In this document: positions 1-11,000 of the stretch, piece after piece | Layout: the number at the start of each line of letters is the position of its first letter | Numbering within the stretch: position 1 is the first letter of the stretch | Assembly (NCBI RefSeq): GCF_954871325.1 | Contig: NC_088777.1 | Location: 24,591,366 to 24,655,365 of the forward strand | DNA: 64,000 nt | Direction of reading: 5' to 3' | From: Gordionus sp. m RMFG-2023 | Taxonomy: Eukaryota > Nematomorpha > Gordioida > Chordodea > Parachordodidae | Notes under the pieces: model-generated | The model's input: only the letters and a program-made list of their open reading frames with translations | Database searches by the model: none | What the model was told of the DNA's origin: nothing | Program-made: the position numbers and the translations under genes

Positions 1-784
1 TTTTATTTGTAAAAAATTGTAACAAATAAAAAATATTGGCGCCTTGTTTCTTGCATGAATTTTAAAACATCAATTTATTTCACATCACAAAATTGAATAT
101 CATATTTAAAAATTTAAAGTCAACTCGGCCCGAATCTTTTTAAAAATATTAGGTATAGTTTAAACCAAAATTATTTTTCAAAATAGGCCCAGCCCTTCCC
201 ATTTTGACCCGGTTGGTTCGAAACGAGTATGGCAGGGTGTGCAGATCTCAATGTATGTATTAATAAATAATTATTATATTTAATTTTAAAGTAGTGTAAT
301 AGCATAAGCTACTTTTCAAAAAAAGTAATGCACTAAAATAAAATCTACTTTTCGAAAATGCAAATTTTATAGGAATAAATTATTAACATTTAAAAATTTC
401 ATTATTCAATTATTTTTTTACTATTGAAATAATATGCGTGAATATTAGGATAAAATTAGGGCTGTAGACCCTCGTTCTAAAAAAAGGGTTCAGTTTTGGG
501 TTTAATGAAAATATATATTTTATTATCTTTAGAATTCACTGTAAAAATAATTTATCATAATATTTAAAAAATAATAATCTATTTGTTTTTTAAATTTTAT
601 TTAAGAGAATTCTCATGATTTCTTCCAAAATCTAGATGTTAAAATTAAAATAACATTTTTACACCTAACTTTGACAGTGCATTGCTACTTGCATTTAATA
701 AAACTATTTTATTGAGTGATTTTGTTCCTTTTTTAAATTGGTTTTCATTCCAATTATATTCACTATCTTAACATTTCCTTCAGT
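1..784. other. AT-rich intergenic DNA, no gene seen
   Basis: No convincing coding or RNA gene on either strand. A short GC-richer patch near 121-250 (GGCCC and CCCGG oligonucleotides ending in GTGCAGATCTC) resembles the ends of the GC-rich hAT family seen elsewhere in the window, but has no partner end. A TAGGGCTGT sequence near 467 could be another terminal fragment. Confidence 0.5.
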
Positions 785-960
785 AAACTTTTATATTTAA
801 AGATCTAGGATTGGCAATCCCGAAGGCTTCTTCCTAGAAAAAAGCTGGCCATAGCTATCTTTAAAGCTAACTACATAAACTTCAATGGAATCATTCTTTC
901 CAAGGAACTTTCCTATACTTATTCTTCCTTCCTTATTTTCTTCAGTTTTATGCTACATTT
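785..960 (+). pseudogene. LINE 3' fragment (tail of endonuclease-domain ORF)
   Basis: The plus-strand translation contains KLAIAIFKANYINFNG followed by LSKELS. This lines up with the last residues of the LINE at 61.3-63.7 kb (RLSIAILKSNYISFNG, then LAKELS). A short upstream piece, FKDLGLAIPK, matches that LINE's FKNLGSQISK in another frame, so the fragment carries a frameshift. Only about 50 codons remain, as expected of a severely 5'-truncated LINE insertion. Family assignment rests on this internal comparison. Confidence 0.75.
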
Positions 961-1009
961 CTTTTTTATTTTTTTAATTAACCTAATTTTGTATAATTAC
1001 CATTATATT

Positions 1010-1865
1010 TAGGGCTGTGGCGATCCACAAATTTTTCACCGATCCAATATTACTAAAAAAACGATCCGATATTGCTATTGAGTTTTATTTACCATTTATC
1101 TAACCAATGTTATAAAAATATCAATATTTTATATTACAAAAAAAACCGCCCAACTTTCACAAATGATTATATGTATTTTTTTTATTTTCAAAAGTTAATA
1201 ATCTCAATTAAAATATATGCACTGTTTATGGATGAATGAGTAGTGTTGTTAAACAGCCCCATTTACCGATTTATAAAAGAAATCAAGATTTTCTCCAAAA
1301 TATTATTATCTGTGCCTCAAAAATTTTCCAATAGAAGTTCATACCTTTTTCCCTATGTGGGCAAAATAAATAAGCTTCAGTGGTTTACTTTTAACCAAAA
1401 TCTTGAGTTAACCGTTTATTGGCTAAATCGAGACATTTAAACAGCTGAATGTGGCTCGTTAGATATCTTAAAATTCTTTTCTTGCTGCAGATAATAAACA
1501 AATAATAGTGTAAAATTTTTAACTATTACCTTTTATTAATTTATCATGAAATTATTTACAAAATAAAAATTATACATAAAATTAGTTGTTAAAAAGCCTA
1601 AGATTTTAGCCAATATAATTTTATGTATTCGAGATTTTGCTAATAGATGGCAGAAATATTTGCCAAATCTGGAGATTTATATAATATCACTTGGCAAAAA
1701 TGTTACAAAATCGGGCTTTTTAACAAGCTTATATACAATCAAAAAATAAACAAAAACAATGAAAAATATCGGATAGGGGTTTTAAACAATATTGGCCTGA
1801 TCCAAATTTTTTTAAAAACGCGAAATATCGGTGCCGATTCGATATTTAATGTCGGAATAGCCTTA
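1010..1865. mobile_element. Non-autonomous hAT-like element with 8-bp TSD
   Basis: The left end TAGGGCTGTGGCGATCC is imperfectly mirrored by a right end whose reverse complement reads TAAGGCTATTCCGACAT. Both sides carry the same 8-bp direct repeat ATTATATT (1002-1009 and 1866-1873), the hAT-type duplication length. The interior is AT-rich with GATCC and CGATATT motifs and no credible gene. A smaller MITE is nested inside. Assignment to hAT rests on duplication length and the YARNG-like start. Confidence 0.8.
1241..1445. mobile_element. TAGTGTTGTTAAA-family MITE, nested
   Basis: Starts TAGTGTTGTTAAACAGCCCC and ends in a decayed inverted copy (GAGACATTTAAACAGC). Flanks are TGAATGAG on the left and TGAATGTG on the right, an 8-bp duplication with one mismatch. 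The body resembles the complete copies near 2.76, 22.9 and 58.3 kb. It lies inside the hAT-like element 1010-1865, so it inserted later. Confidence 0.7.
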
Positions 1866-1873
1866 ATTATATT

Positions 1874-2748
1874 TATAACGTTAAATTAATTAAAAATATT
1901 AAAAAAATCAACAAAAAATATTCTAAAATATATATTATAAAAAAAATTTACAAAATGTGGCAATAAATAAAACATAAAATATAATTAAATGTTTCAAAGA
2001 AAATGATATGATTTACATAAAAAAATGTTTTAAATATTGAAAATAAAAAAAATAATTCTTAAACCCTGAATTTTAAAAAAGAGTTTGGATTCCAGTAAAA
2101 TTTTAAGGGCTCTGGTTAGGTCTGTAATAATCGGATTTTTAGCCCACAAGCCTGTCCTTCCAATATTTTTTAAAGAAATTAACATGCCGCCTAAACTGCC
2201 CATGAGTTTAAAAATTATTTACTGCCAACCCACCCTTTAGTCTAAAATTTTTCACCCATCTACCCATTGTTTAAAAAAATTTCCTAATTCATGCTGCCCA
2301 TGACATTTAAATTAAATAAGTTCATCCTTTGATTAAAATCTAATTTTAAAAAATGATAGTTTAAATGATAATCCCCTAGAAAAATTTTATAATTTAGGAA
2401 ATTGCTATATTAAGCAAAAAAATACTCAATTTAAATTAGAGATAATGATTTTATTTTATTTAATAAAATATTGATGTAAAAAATATAAAAATAATATTTA
2501 TTGATATTATTATCGCAAAAATAATGAATCCATATTTTCTGGATTCAGGCACAATCTTTTTTGTTCTATAAACCTTTCAGCAATGCCAATTCCTAAGAAG
2601 CATTGGAATCTTGATAGCTTTGATAAATCTTTTTCTTGTCATTTCCACCAAAGTAGGATATTCATTTGAAGTATATCCTCTAGTCAAGTGAGATATTTAA
2701 ATAAAAATGAAACCATTAATAATAAAAAGTAATTTAAATTAATTGTTT
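1874..2748. other. AT-rich DNA with a degenerate repeat patch
   Basis: No gene found. Around 2108-2290 there is a GC-richer patch with GTCTGTAAT and repeated CCCACC/CCCAT words. It resembles a sequence at 23.80-23.91 kb that ends ACCCAATGCAGACCTCTAG, so it is probably a decayed transposon end of another family. The remainder is featureless. Confidence 0.4.
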
Positions 2749-3132
2749 GTAAATTGTAGTGTTGTTAAACGGCTGAGCTGATTTTTTAAACGGCTAACTC
2801 AATATTTCAACCAGAAAAAATATTGCCTAAGCCTCGAGATTTCTAGAATATATGTCAGAGACCTGCAGGCCCGGGCCTAAAAATTTTTTTTTTAAACATA
2901 TCAGGGCCGGGCCTAAAAAATTTTTTTTAAAATATATCCGGGCCGGGCATAAAATTGTTAAACCCGGGCCGGGCCTTAATATTTTTTATAAAAATTTTTA
3001 CATTATGAGTTAATGGTTATAAGATTATATTATATTATAGTTATGATTAATATAATATTGGGTGATGGTTAACACTACCTAACACCCACAGATCGATCTA
3101 ATTATTAATTTCCTGCAAATTTATTCAAAGTA

Positions 3133-3310
3133 TTAAAATATTTTTTTATAATTCATATCTAAATTTTTACAACATATTTTACCAAAACAATCAAATAAAG
3201 GAATATCTTAAATAAGCCCCAATATTCAAGTATTATTAATATATTTTTTTATAATTCATATCTAAATTTTTAGAATATATTTTACCAAAACAATCAAATA
3301 AAGGAATATC
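3133..3310. repeat. Direct repeat (two ~78-bp copies) inside the hAT
   Basis: Two near-identical copies, about 100 bp apart start to start, share the words TTCATATCTAAATTTTTA and CCAAAACAATCAAATAAAGG. They lie upstream of the hAT coding remnant and could be a duplicated promoter or leader segment. Function is unknown. Confidence 0.7.
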
Positions 3311-3484
3311 ACTTCTTGAAGTTTGTAATACTTTTCAAAGCGAAAAAGGAGAAATAAAATTGATTTTACTTAATATAAAGCATTTTTTAATTGAAAAATT
3401 TGTTTACACAAGTATCATTTTATTTCTCTTTTTCTCTGTCCCAAATTCAAGCAATTACGTATATAGTCAGGGACAGATCGCAAG

Positions 3485-3970
3485 ATGACGGAAAACTATA
3501 TAAAAGATTATATTAAATTACAAGAGGCTCAGGAAGTAAATGAAATACCATCGACCAGTCAAATTACGACTGTTGTTAAACAAACTGAATCGTTTTATGA
3601 CAAATGGGGCGAAGGTAATTCTGGTAATATGTCAATACCCGATGATGAATATTATAATTACATAAATAAAAAAATAGATGAAACATTTAAGGTGGATAAT
3701 TTGTTAGAGTGGTGGGCGGCTCATCAAAGCGAATTTCCAATTTTAGCAAAATTGGAAATTCCTGCTTTAAGTGCAAGCTGTGAGCGAAATTTTTCCACTA
3801 CTGGGAGAATTCTTGAAGAAAGAAGAAGTAATCTTCAACCTGAAAAGGTAGATATGCTTCTCTTTCTTCATGATTTAATATCTTTCTTGAGTATAGGGTT
3901 TCGTCAATCATGCTGGTTTTTTACTTTGCAAACTGTCAAATATTTATTGCATTTATTATCTTTACCTTGA
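3485..3970 (+). pseudogene. hAT transposase C-terminal dimerisation region
   Basis: The 161-codon frame encodes the hAT C-terminal dimerisation region. It has LLEWWAAHQSEFPILAKL near residues 79-96, then LSASCERNFSTTGRILEERR and LQPEKVDMLLFLHDL. This is the W-W...FP.L...A.P.S...ER.FS..G signature of hAT transposases. Full proteins are typically 600-700 residues. The BED zinc finger and the RNase-H-like catalytic core are missing, so this is a remnant within a deleted element. The last ~30 codons after HDL look like read-through into non-coding DNA. Confidence 0.88.
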
Positions 3971-4778
3971 GTCATGAAAGTTTTTAATCCAACATTTTTC
4001 ATTATTTTTTTTTACAATATTATATAATACAATTATCTTCTTTTGTTAAAAATTTATATTATAAAATAAATTATATTAATATTGTGCAATTAGATTATAT
4101 TTTCAAAATACTATTTATTATACATGCATTTTTTTAAATAGCGATTTATTTTTATTTTATAAATTAAATACAATATATTATATTCTCAAAATATTTTCCA
4201 TTTTTATAAATTAAATATTAGTTTTATTTTTTTTAAATGTAATATAAAATATAGTATATGACAAATATTATTACCATTTTTATGAATATTAGTTTTATTT
4301 TTATAACAATATAAAAATAGTATATGCTCAAAATATCCATTTTTATAAATAACAGTTTTATAATTTTTATAAATTCAATATAATATTCTCAAAATATTAG
4401 CTTTTTACATGTATTTTTTAAATAATAAGCGATAATACTCGCTGAAAAATATGGTAAAATACCTCATAGGTGAATTTTTGTATATACCAGGTCGAATATA
4501 ATTTTAAAAAATTCCGAGCCGGGCCTTAAATTTTTAAATCCGGGCCGGGCCGTAAAAATTTTTTAAAAAATATCCGGGCCGGGCCAGGCCTAAAAAATTT
4601 AAAACCGGGCTGGGCCGTGCAAATGGTACCTCTGCAGGTCTCTGATATATGTCTAGACCTTTGTTCCTTCTATGAGCAAAATCTTCAGGCTTGCGCAATA
4701 TTATTCTGTATATAATAATGTGTTAGCCGTTTTTAAAAATAGGCTCAAAACGAGCCCTTTAACAACACTAGTAAATTG

Positions 4779-5200
4779 TAAACTTAAACTAAACTAAGTA
4801 CCCTAAAATCTTGCTAAATTATACAAAACTCGCTACTTTAAGATTTTAATATTTTGTTGTCATTAGGTAAGGTGCTCTCTGTAACCGTTTCCCTAACTTT
4901 CATATAAAAAATTGCGACAGAGAAATAATTGCCACATTTTTATGATTGGTTTTGATAATTGCGACTTTATGCCCATTGGATATAAAAAATTGAACGTTTA
5001 TTTAAATTTTAAGTTTCAAACGGGATATTACAAATTCTCAATTCAAGTTTAATATTTACAATAATATATTTTGTATAGCCTTAATATCAACATATGTATT
5101 ATTTTAAGATCAATATAATTCAAATATGGAAGAACTTCCAATTATGACAGTTTCTGCAAATCTAATAAATTTAAGAGAAACAGGGGGTATATAATAATTA
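4779..5200. other. AT-rich DNA upstream of the MULE gene
   Basis: No gene seen. It lies between the MITE's right duplication and the first FLYWCH exon of the MULE gene and may hold that gene's 5' region. I could not identify the MULE's own terminal inverted repeats. Confidence 0.35.
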
Positions 5201-5233
5201 AAATTTTATATTTACATAAAATCATTTAAAGGT

Positions 5234-5450
5234 TTGATTTCTTTTAAGTATTCTAGTCATAAAAAAATTATTCTGTGCCATAAAATGAATAAATATCGCA
5301 AAGATAAAAAAAGAGGACACAATATTTATTTTAGGTGTTGTTCATGTAATGGCAGAGGTGTTTTTTGCAAAGGTATTTTTAAAATTATTAAAGTGCATGC
5401 ATCTAACTGTGGTGAGGATAAAATAAACCACAAGATTCCTCAAAATAATC
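5234..5450 (+). pseudogene. MULE transposon gene: FLYWCH-type zinc-finger exon
   Basis: The translation has an aromatic and basic stretch, then YFRCCSCNGRGVFCKG, then HASNCGEDKINHKIP. The arrangement (aromatic)-x-C...C-K-G...H-x-H is typical of FLYWCH zinc fingers, which commonly precede the transposase core in animal MULE (Mutator-like) genes. Expected family role: DNA binding by the transposase. A MULE DDE region lies on the same strand at 17.35-18.07 kb, beyond an 11-kb insertion. The spacing of the last Cys/His residues is not perfect, so some decay is likely. Confidence 0.7.
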
Positions 5451-5526
5451 AAGGTATCCATATTATTAATTAATTTTGTACATTTTTTTATTACTAAAAC
5501 CTAAAATACAAATAATTGTCCTGCAG

Positions 5527-6086
5527 CAATGCCTGGAGTGAGTGATTTAGATCACACCTCTATTGGAAGATTTGATGGTGCATCAACTTCAAATCATATT
5601 TCAGTCTAAACTAATCCTGGTACTTTAATTAATATTTATGTTTATATTTAAGCTCCTTTTTTCTAATCAAATTAATACTGGTATTTTCAAATATTTCAAA
5701 TCTTTTCCTATTGAAACATTTTAGATCAAACCTCTATTGGAAGATTTGATGGTGCATCAACTTCAAATCATATTTCAGTTCAAACTACTGGTATTTATAT
5801 AATTAATATTTATGTTTATATTTAAGCTCCTTTTTTCTAATCAAATTAATACTGGTATTTTCAAATATTTCAAATCTTTTCCTATTGAAAAATTTTAGAT
5901 CAAACCTCTATTGGAAGATTTGATGGTGCATCAACTTCTGTTTCAATTCAAACTAATTTTGGTACTCATTATACTTTAAAATCTATTTCTAATTCAATAT
6001 TTTAGATCTTATTTCTGGGGACATAAGAGTAACATCCGATTCATTAGTTGAATCAAGTTTAATTCATCAAGATCCTAGTAAAATAT
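5527..6086 (+). repeat. Triplicated small exons of the MULE gene (174-bp period)
   Basis: Three copies of an exon-like unit occur with a period of exactly 174 bp. Each has a T-rich tract and AG, then codons for TSIGRFDGAST, then a GGTA-type donor. The second copy is 66 bp and the third 63 bp, both multiples of three, and both start and end in phase 1, so they could be included or skipped without shifting frame. A fourth, diverged exon (72 bp, ISGDIRVTSDSLVESS) follows. The first copy has an in-frame stop near its end (CAA to TAA). No domain is recognised. The sequence is Ser/Thr/Asp-rich, like a linker. Confidence 0.75.
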
Positions 6087-6116
6087 TATGATGATTAATT
6101 TTTACATTAAATATTT

Positions 6117-6222
6117 GCAGATAATTTTGAATATATTAATTCTAAAAGATACTATTTAATGGTATTTCATCAAAAATATTTATATGTGTGCAATCGGACA
6201 TATAAACAATACCAAATATTAT
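6117..6222 (+). pseudogene. MULE gene: first half of a second FLYWCH domain
   Basis: After an AG acceptor the frame reads NFEYINSKRYYLMVFHQKY and LYVCNRTYKQYQ before a GTAATT donor. Spaced F, Y and basic residues resemble the N-terminal half of a FLYWCH domain. The C-x4-C half follows on the next exon, CRQPSCPSRAILINNQF. That exon begins at 6313, is cut by the 11-kb insertion at 6331/6332, and resumes at 17308. The exon phase between the two halves does not match perfectly, suggesting a small indel or an unrecognised splice site. Confidence 0.6.
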
Positions 6223-6331
6223 ATGTAATTAAACTAACTTTTTTAAATATTATACAAAGTTATATTTTGAGTGTTTATTTATTTATATTTTATTTTAATT
6301 TTTTATAAACAGATGCCGCCAACCAAGCTGC

Positions 6332-6680
6332 TAGTGTTGTTAAAAAGTTGAGTTCTTACGACTTGCGACTCGAGTCGTAAAAAACGGCTCCGACTCAAGC
6401 CGATCTAGGAGCCGCATGAGTCGGCTCAGAGGGTAGCTTGAGTTTATTTTAAATTTAGAGCCAAAAATTATTTTTATGTTATTGAGAAATTTTAAATAAT
6501 AATGTAGAATTTTATTTATTTATTTTTAGTGAAATAATTTCTTTTATTTATATTTTATTTAATGCAAATAATATGTTTTGATTATAATAAAAATGGAAAA
6601 AAAAAATATTTTTGAGCTAAAAATTTTAAGCAAAAAATATTTTTGAAACATATTTTGCTAATTTTTTGATGAAATTTTAT
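6332..6680. repeat. Left long inverted arm of the 11-kb element
   Basis: The sequence after the terminus (GACTCGAGTCGTAAAAAACG, then GTAGCTTGAGTTTA and a long AT stretch with AATAATGTAGAATTTTATTT) is the reverse complement, with scattered differences, of 16.96-17.30 kb. ACTCGAGT words near the tip are locally palindromic. Long arms of this kind are typical of fold-back type DNA elements. Confidence 0.85.
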
Positions 6681-6749
6681 TCTTTTGTTTTATCATAAAA
6701 TTTTATTCTTTTCTTAATTATATCATAAATAAATAATCTTTTAGGTCAA

Positions 6750-7560
6750 ATCTTCTATAGTTTTTTTTATATTATTTTTATAAATATATCTATATTTTAA
6801 GTTTATTATTAGAGGTGGCTTTTTCTAAATAATTTTTTTATAAATATATCTATATTTTAAGAATATTAAAAGAGGTGGTTTTTCTTTTTCTAAATATATC
6901 TATATTTTAAGTATATTAAAAGAGGAAATTTTTCTAAATAATTTTTTTATAAATATTTATGTCAATAATGCGACAATTGTCATATGCGTTATTTTTTAAG
7001 ATTTTTGAAATTTTTGGACACAAAAGGGTTATAATATAATTTATATTGTAAAGATATTATATTATAAATTCAATGAAGATGTTCCCTGGAAAAATGATAA
7101 TTATCATAATAGGTAGGTATTTTTAAACATATAAGATTTTTTTGTGACGCTAATGGGCAAAAAGATGTTTCTTCTAACTAAATAGGTTAAAGTAAGTATT
7201 GCAAACATTTAAATAAAACTTCAGTGAAGATGTTCCCTGAAAAAGTGACAATTGTCATAATCGTTATTTTTAAAGTTTTTACGCAAATGGGCATAAATAT
7301 AGATTGCTAACATGTTAAATTAAAAATTATGAAGATGTCCCCTGGATAAATTCTAATGACAATTGTCATAATCGTTATTCTTATTTTCAATATTTTTAAT
7401 TTTTTTTAGCCTAAATAGGCTAAAATAGGTATTGCAAACATTTAAATAAAACTTCAGTGAAGATGTACCGTAAAAAAGTGACAATTGTCATAATCGTTAT
7501 TTTTAAAGTTTTTGACGCAAATGTGCATAAATATAGATTGCTTTAATTATAAAATATAAT
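6750..7560. repeat. Subterminal repeats with TGACAATTGTCA palindrome
   Basis: Several irregular units carry GACAATTGTCATAATCGTTA followed by a T-rich stretch and a GTGAAGATGT word. Three units of another motif (ATATCTATATTTTAAG with AGAGGTGG) precede them. The palindrome is the core shared with the arrays at 8.6-9.2, 9.5-11.8 and 56.9-57.3 kb. Such subterminal palindromes are plausible transposase binding sites. Confidence 0.75.
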
Positions 7561-7623
7561 TTTATTTAGGTATGCTTGAAAATGAACTTATTCTTATTTG
7601 AGCAAAACTATAAATACTAATAT

Positions 7624-7850
7624 CAGAGAATCTCTGACTTGCAGAGATATCATATGCATGTCCCGGCCCGCATCTTTTTTAAATTTTTTAAAAATAGATT
7701 ATAAATATTATTGATTTTTATAACTAATAATGGCGATTTCAAATATTTGGTTTTAAAATATACGGCCCGGCTAGATTTTTTTATAAAAATTTTTCAGAAC
7801 CGGCACGGTCCGGGTATATTTAAAAAAATTAAACCGACCCTAAACTAATG
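7624..7850. mobile_element. Fragment of GC-rich hAT end
   Basis: Begins CAGAGAATCTCTGACTTGCAG and continues with CGGCCCG and GGCACGGTCCGGG clusters separated by A/T runs. This is the end structure of the CAGAGACCTGCAG hAT family at 2.86-4.64 kb. No matching far end or target duplication was found, so I call it a degraded terminal fragment. Confidence 0.55.
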
Positions 7851-8097
7851 ATGGGCTTATTAAATGATATAATTATATATATAAATTCTGTGGCAAAATA
7901 GGAAATTTGCAATTCAACCAGGTTTCTATTTTTTAAATTATTTTGCTTATGATTTTTTTTTTCAAAATTTACAGAAAAGAAATAATTAAGATTATGTAAT
8001 GTAATAACATTTACTGAGTTAGAAATTTTTAAAATAAAATAAGTTTCTATTTTAAGATTATAGTTCCTGTTGTGTTTTCTTAATGAATTATATTAGT

Positions 8098-11000
8098 GTT
8101 GCGTAATCGGCTAAAAACTACGCCTAAGCCTATATAAATCTGCTAAAATTAAATTAGTCAAAATTCTGCATCGATGCTTAGTATTAATTATTATTTATTT
8201 ATTAAAATAATTTATTTTATTTATATTTAATGTAAATATTTTATTATTATCAACAAATAAACATGGATTGATTTAATATTTTTTATTTATATTATTATAT
8301 TTTGAAATGAAAATAAATTTATTTATTTGATGTTATTTTAATAAAAAAAATAATATGCTGCTATATTGTAAAATTGTAATATTCTTTTTAATATAATTTA
8401 TTAGTGATTTTCACAATCTTCTTTATAAATACATCTTTTATTGAGGAATTATATTGTAAATTTTATTAGATAAATAAACAATCTTTTAGGTGAAATCTTT
8501 TATAATTTTTTTTATCATTTTTTTAAAATTATCTATTTTTTATTAAATGAGGTGGATTTTATGAAACTTTTTTGATGATTTTATATGATCTTTTTAAGGA
8601 TAATATTTTAATGTGACAATTGTCATAATCGTTATTTTATAGGTTTTTTGAATTTTTTGAAGAAAATAGGTTAAAATAAGTATTAATAACATGTGTAAAT
8701 ATAAATTTAGTGAAGATGTACCAATGAAAAATCACATGTCATAATCGTTATTTTTAAAGTTTTTTGAAGAAAATATGTTAAAATAAGTAGTAAAAACATG
8801 TTTAAATAAAAATTTAGTGAAGATGTACCATAGAAAAGTGACAATTGTCATAATCGTTATTTTATAAGTTTTTTGAAGAAAATATGTTAAAATAAATATT
8901 GATAACATGTTTAAATAAAATTTAGTGAAGATGTACCCTAGAAAATTGACATTGTCATAATGGTTATTTTAAAATTTTTTGACGAAAATATGTTAAAATA
9001 AGTATTAATAACATGTGTAAATATAAATTTTGTGAAGACAATGAAAAGTGACAATTGTCATAATCGTTATTTTTAAAGTTTTTGAATTTTTTTGACGAGA
9101 ATATGTTAAAATGAGTAATAATAACATGTTTAAATAAAAATTTAGTGAAGATGTACTATAGAAAAGTGACAATTGTCATAATCGTTATTTTTAAAATTTC
9201 TTTGATGTAAATGGGTAAAAATATAGATTGTAAAATTAAAATTGCCTGAGTATATGCCATAGAAAAACATGGTAATAATAGATTCTTCCCCAAAAACAGG
9301 AGCAAATTGGCATTTTATTACATTTGTTCATCGGGTCAGAAATTAATATGCAAAATTTATATCATAATATCTAATCCTAAGTTAGAAATTATTATTTTTT
9401 TACCAATTTTCACCAGACAATTTCGTTTAAAATTTGGGTAAACTTTTTTTTCTATTTTAAAATCAATATCGATGCAAGTTAACTATTTTCGTCAAAAAAA
9501 ATCAAAAAACTTTAAAAATAACGATTATGACAATTGTCGCTTATCTAGAGTACATCTTCACTAAATTTTTATTTAAACATGTTATCAATACTTATTTTAA
9601 CATATTTTCATCAAAAAATATCAAAAAACTTTAAAAATAACGATTATGACAATTGTCACTTTTCATTGGTACATCTTCACTAAATTTATATTTACACATG
9701 TTATTAATACTTATTTTAACATATTTTCGTCAAAAAATATCAAAAACTTTAAAAATAACGATTACGCAAATGTCACTTTTCTATGGTACATCTTCACTAA
9801 ATTTTTATTTAAACATGTTTTTAATATTTATTTTAACATATTTTCTTCAAAAAAATTCAAAAAACTTTAAAAATAACGATTATGACAATTGTCACTTTTC
9901 TATGGTACACTTCACTAAATTTTTATTTAAACATGATTTTAATATTTATTTTAACATATTTTCTTCAAAAAATTCAAAAAACTTTAAAAATAACAATTAT
10001 GACAAATGTCACTTTTCATTGGTACATCTTCACTAAATTTATATTTACACATGTTATTAATACTTATTTTAACATATTTTCGTCAAAAAACTTTAAAAAT
10101 AACGATTATGACAAATGTCAATTTTCATAGGTACATCTTCACTAAATTTATATTTACACATGTTATTAATACTTATTTTAACATATTTTCTTCAAAAAAA
10201 TTCAAAAAACTTTAAAATTAACGATTATGACAAATGTCACTTTTCATTGGTACATCTTCACTAAATTTATATTTACACATGTTATTAATACTTATTTTAG
10301 CATATTTTCGTCAAAAAAATTTAAAAAACTTTAAAAATAACGATTATGACAATTGTCACTTTTCATTGGTACATCTTCACTAAATTTATATTTACACATG
10401 TTATTAATACTTATTTTAACATATTTTCGTCAAAAAAATTCAAAAAACTTTAAAAATAACGATTATGACAATTGTCACTTTTCTATGGTACATTTCACTA
10501 AATTTATATTTATACATGTTATTTATACTTATTTTAACAAATTTTCGTCAAAAAAATTCAAAAAACTTTAAAATTAACGATTATGACAAATGTCACTTTT
10601 CATTGGTACATCTTCACTAAATTTATATTTACACATGTTATTAATACTTATTTTAACATATTTTCGTCAAAAAACTTTAAAAATAACGATTATGACAAAT
10701 GTCAATTTTCATAGGTACATCTTCACTAAATTTATATTTACACATGTTATTAATACTTATTTTAACATATTTTCGTCAAAAAACTTTAAAAATAACGATT
10801 ATGACAAATGTCAATTTTCATAGGTACATCTTCACTAAATTTATATTTACACATGTTATTAATACTTATTTTAACATATTTTCTTCAAAAAAATTCAAAA
10901 AACTTTATAATTAACGATTATGACAAATGTCACTTTTCATTGGTACATCTTCACTAAATTTATATTTACACATGTTATTAATACTTATTTTAACATATTT

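Larger units (their letters stand above)
2856..4644 (+). mobile_element. hAT transposon (deleted) with 8-bp TSD
   Basis: The terminal inverted repeat is CAGAGACCTGCAG at the left and CTGCAGGTCTCTG at the right. Exact 8-bp duplications ATATATGT lie at 2848-2855 and 4645-4652. Each end has about 100 bp of GC-rich oligonucleotides (GGGCCGGGCC) separated by A/T runs, striking against the AT-rich interior. The only coding remnant is the hAT dimerisation region, so the element has lost most of its transposase and would need one from elsewhere. Confidence 0.95.
2757..4770. mobile_element. TAGTGTTGTTAAA-family MITE carrying a hAT insertion
   Basis: Left end TAGTGTTGTTAAACGGCT and right end AGCCCTTTAACAACACTA form terminal inverted repeats. 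An exact 8-bp duplication GTAAATTG flanks the unit (2749-2756 and 4771-4778). Without the nested hAT (2856-4644) and its duplication the MITE is about 217 bp. That matches the 223-bp copy at 58.35 kb, including the internal words GCCTCGAGATTT and GCAAAATCT. No gene of its own. Confidence 0.93.

Noticed and set aside
9646-10914. Overlapping 69-127 codon frames with repeated protein text
   Set aside because: They run through the ~110-bp palindromic repeat array in several frames at once; they are repeat artefacts, not genes.
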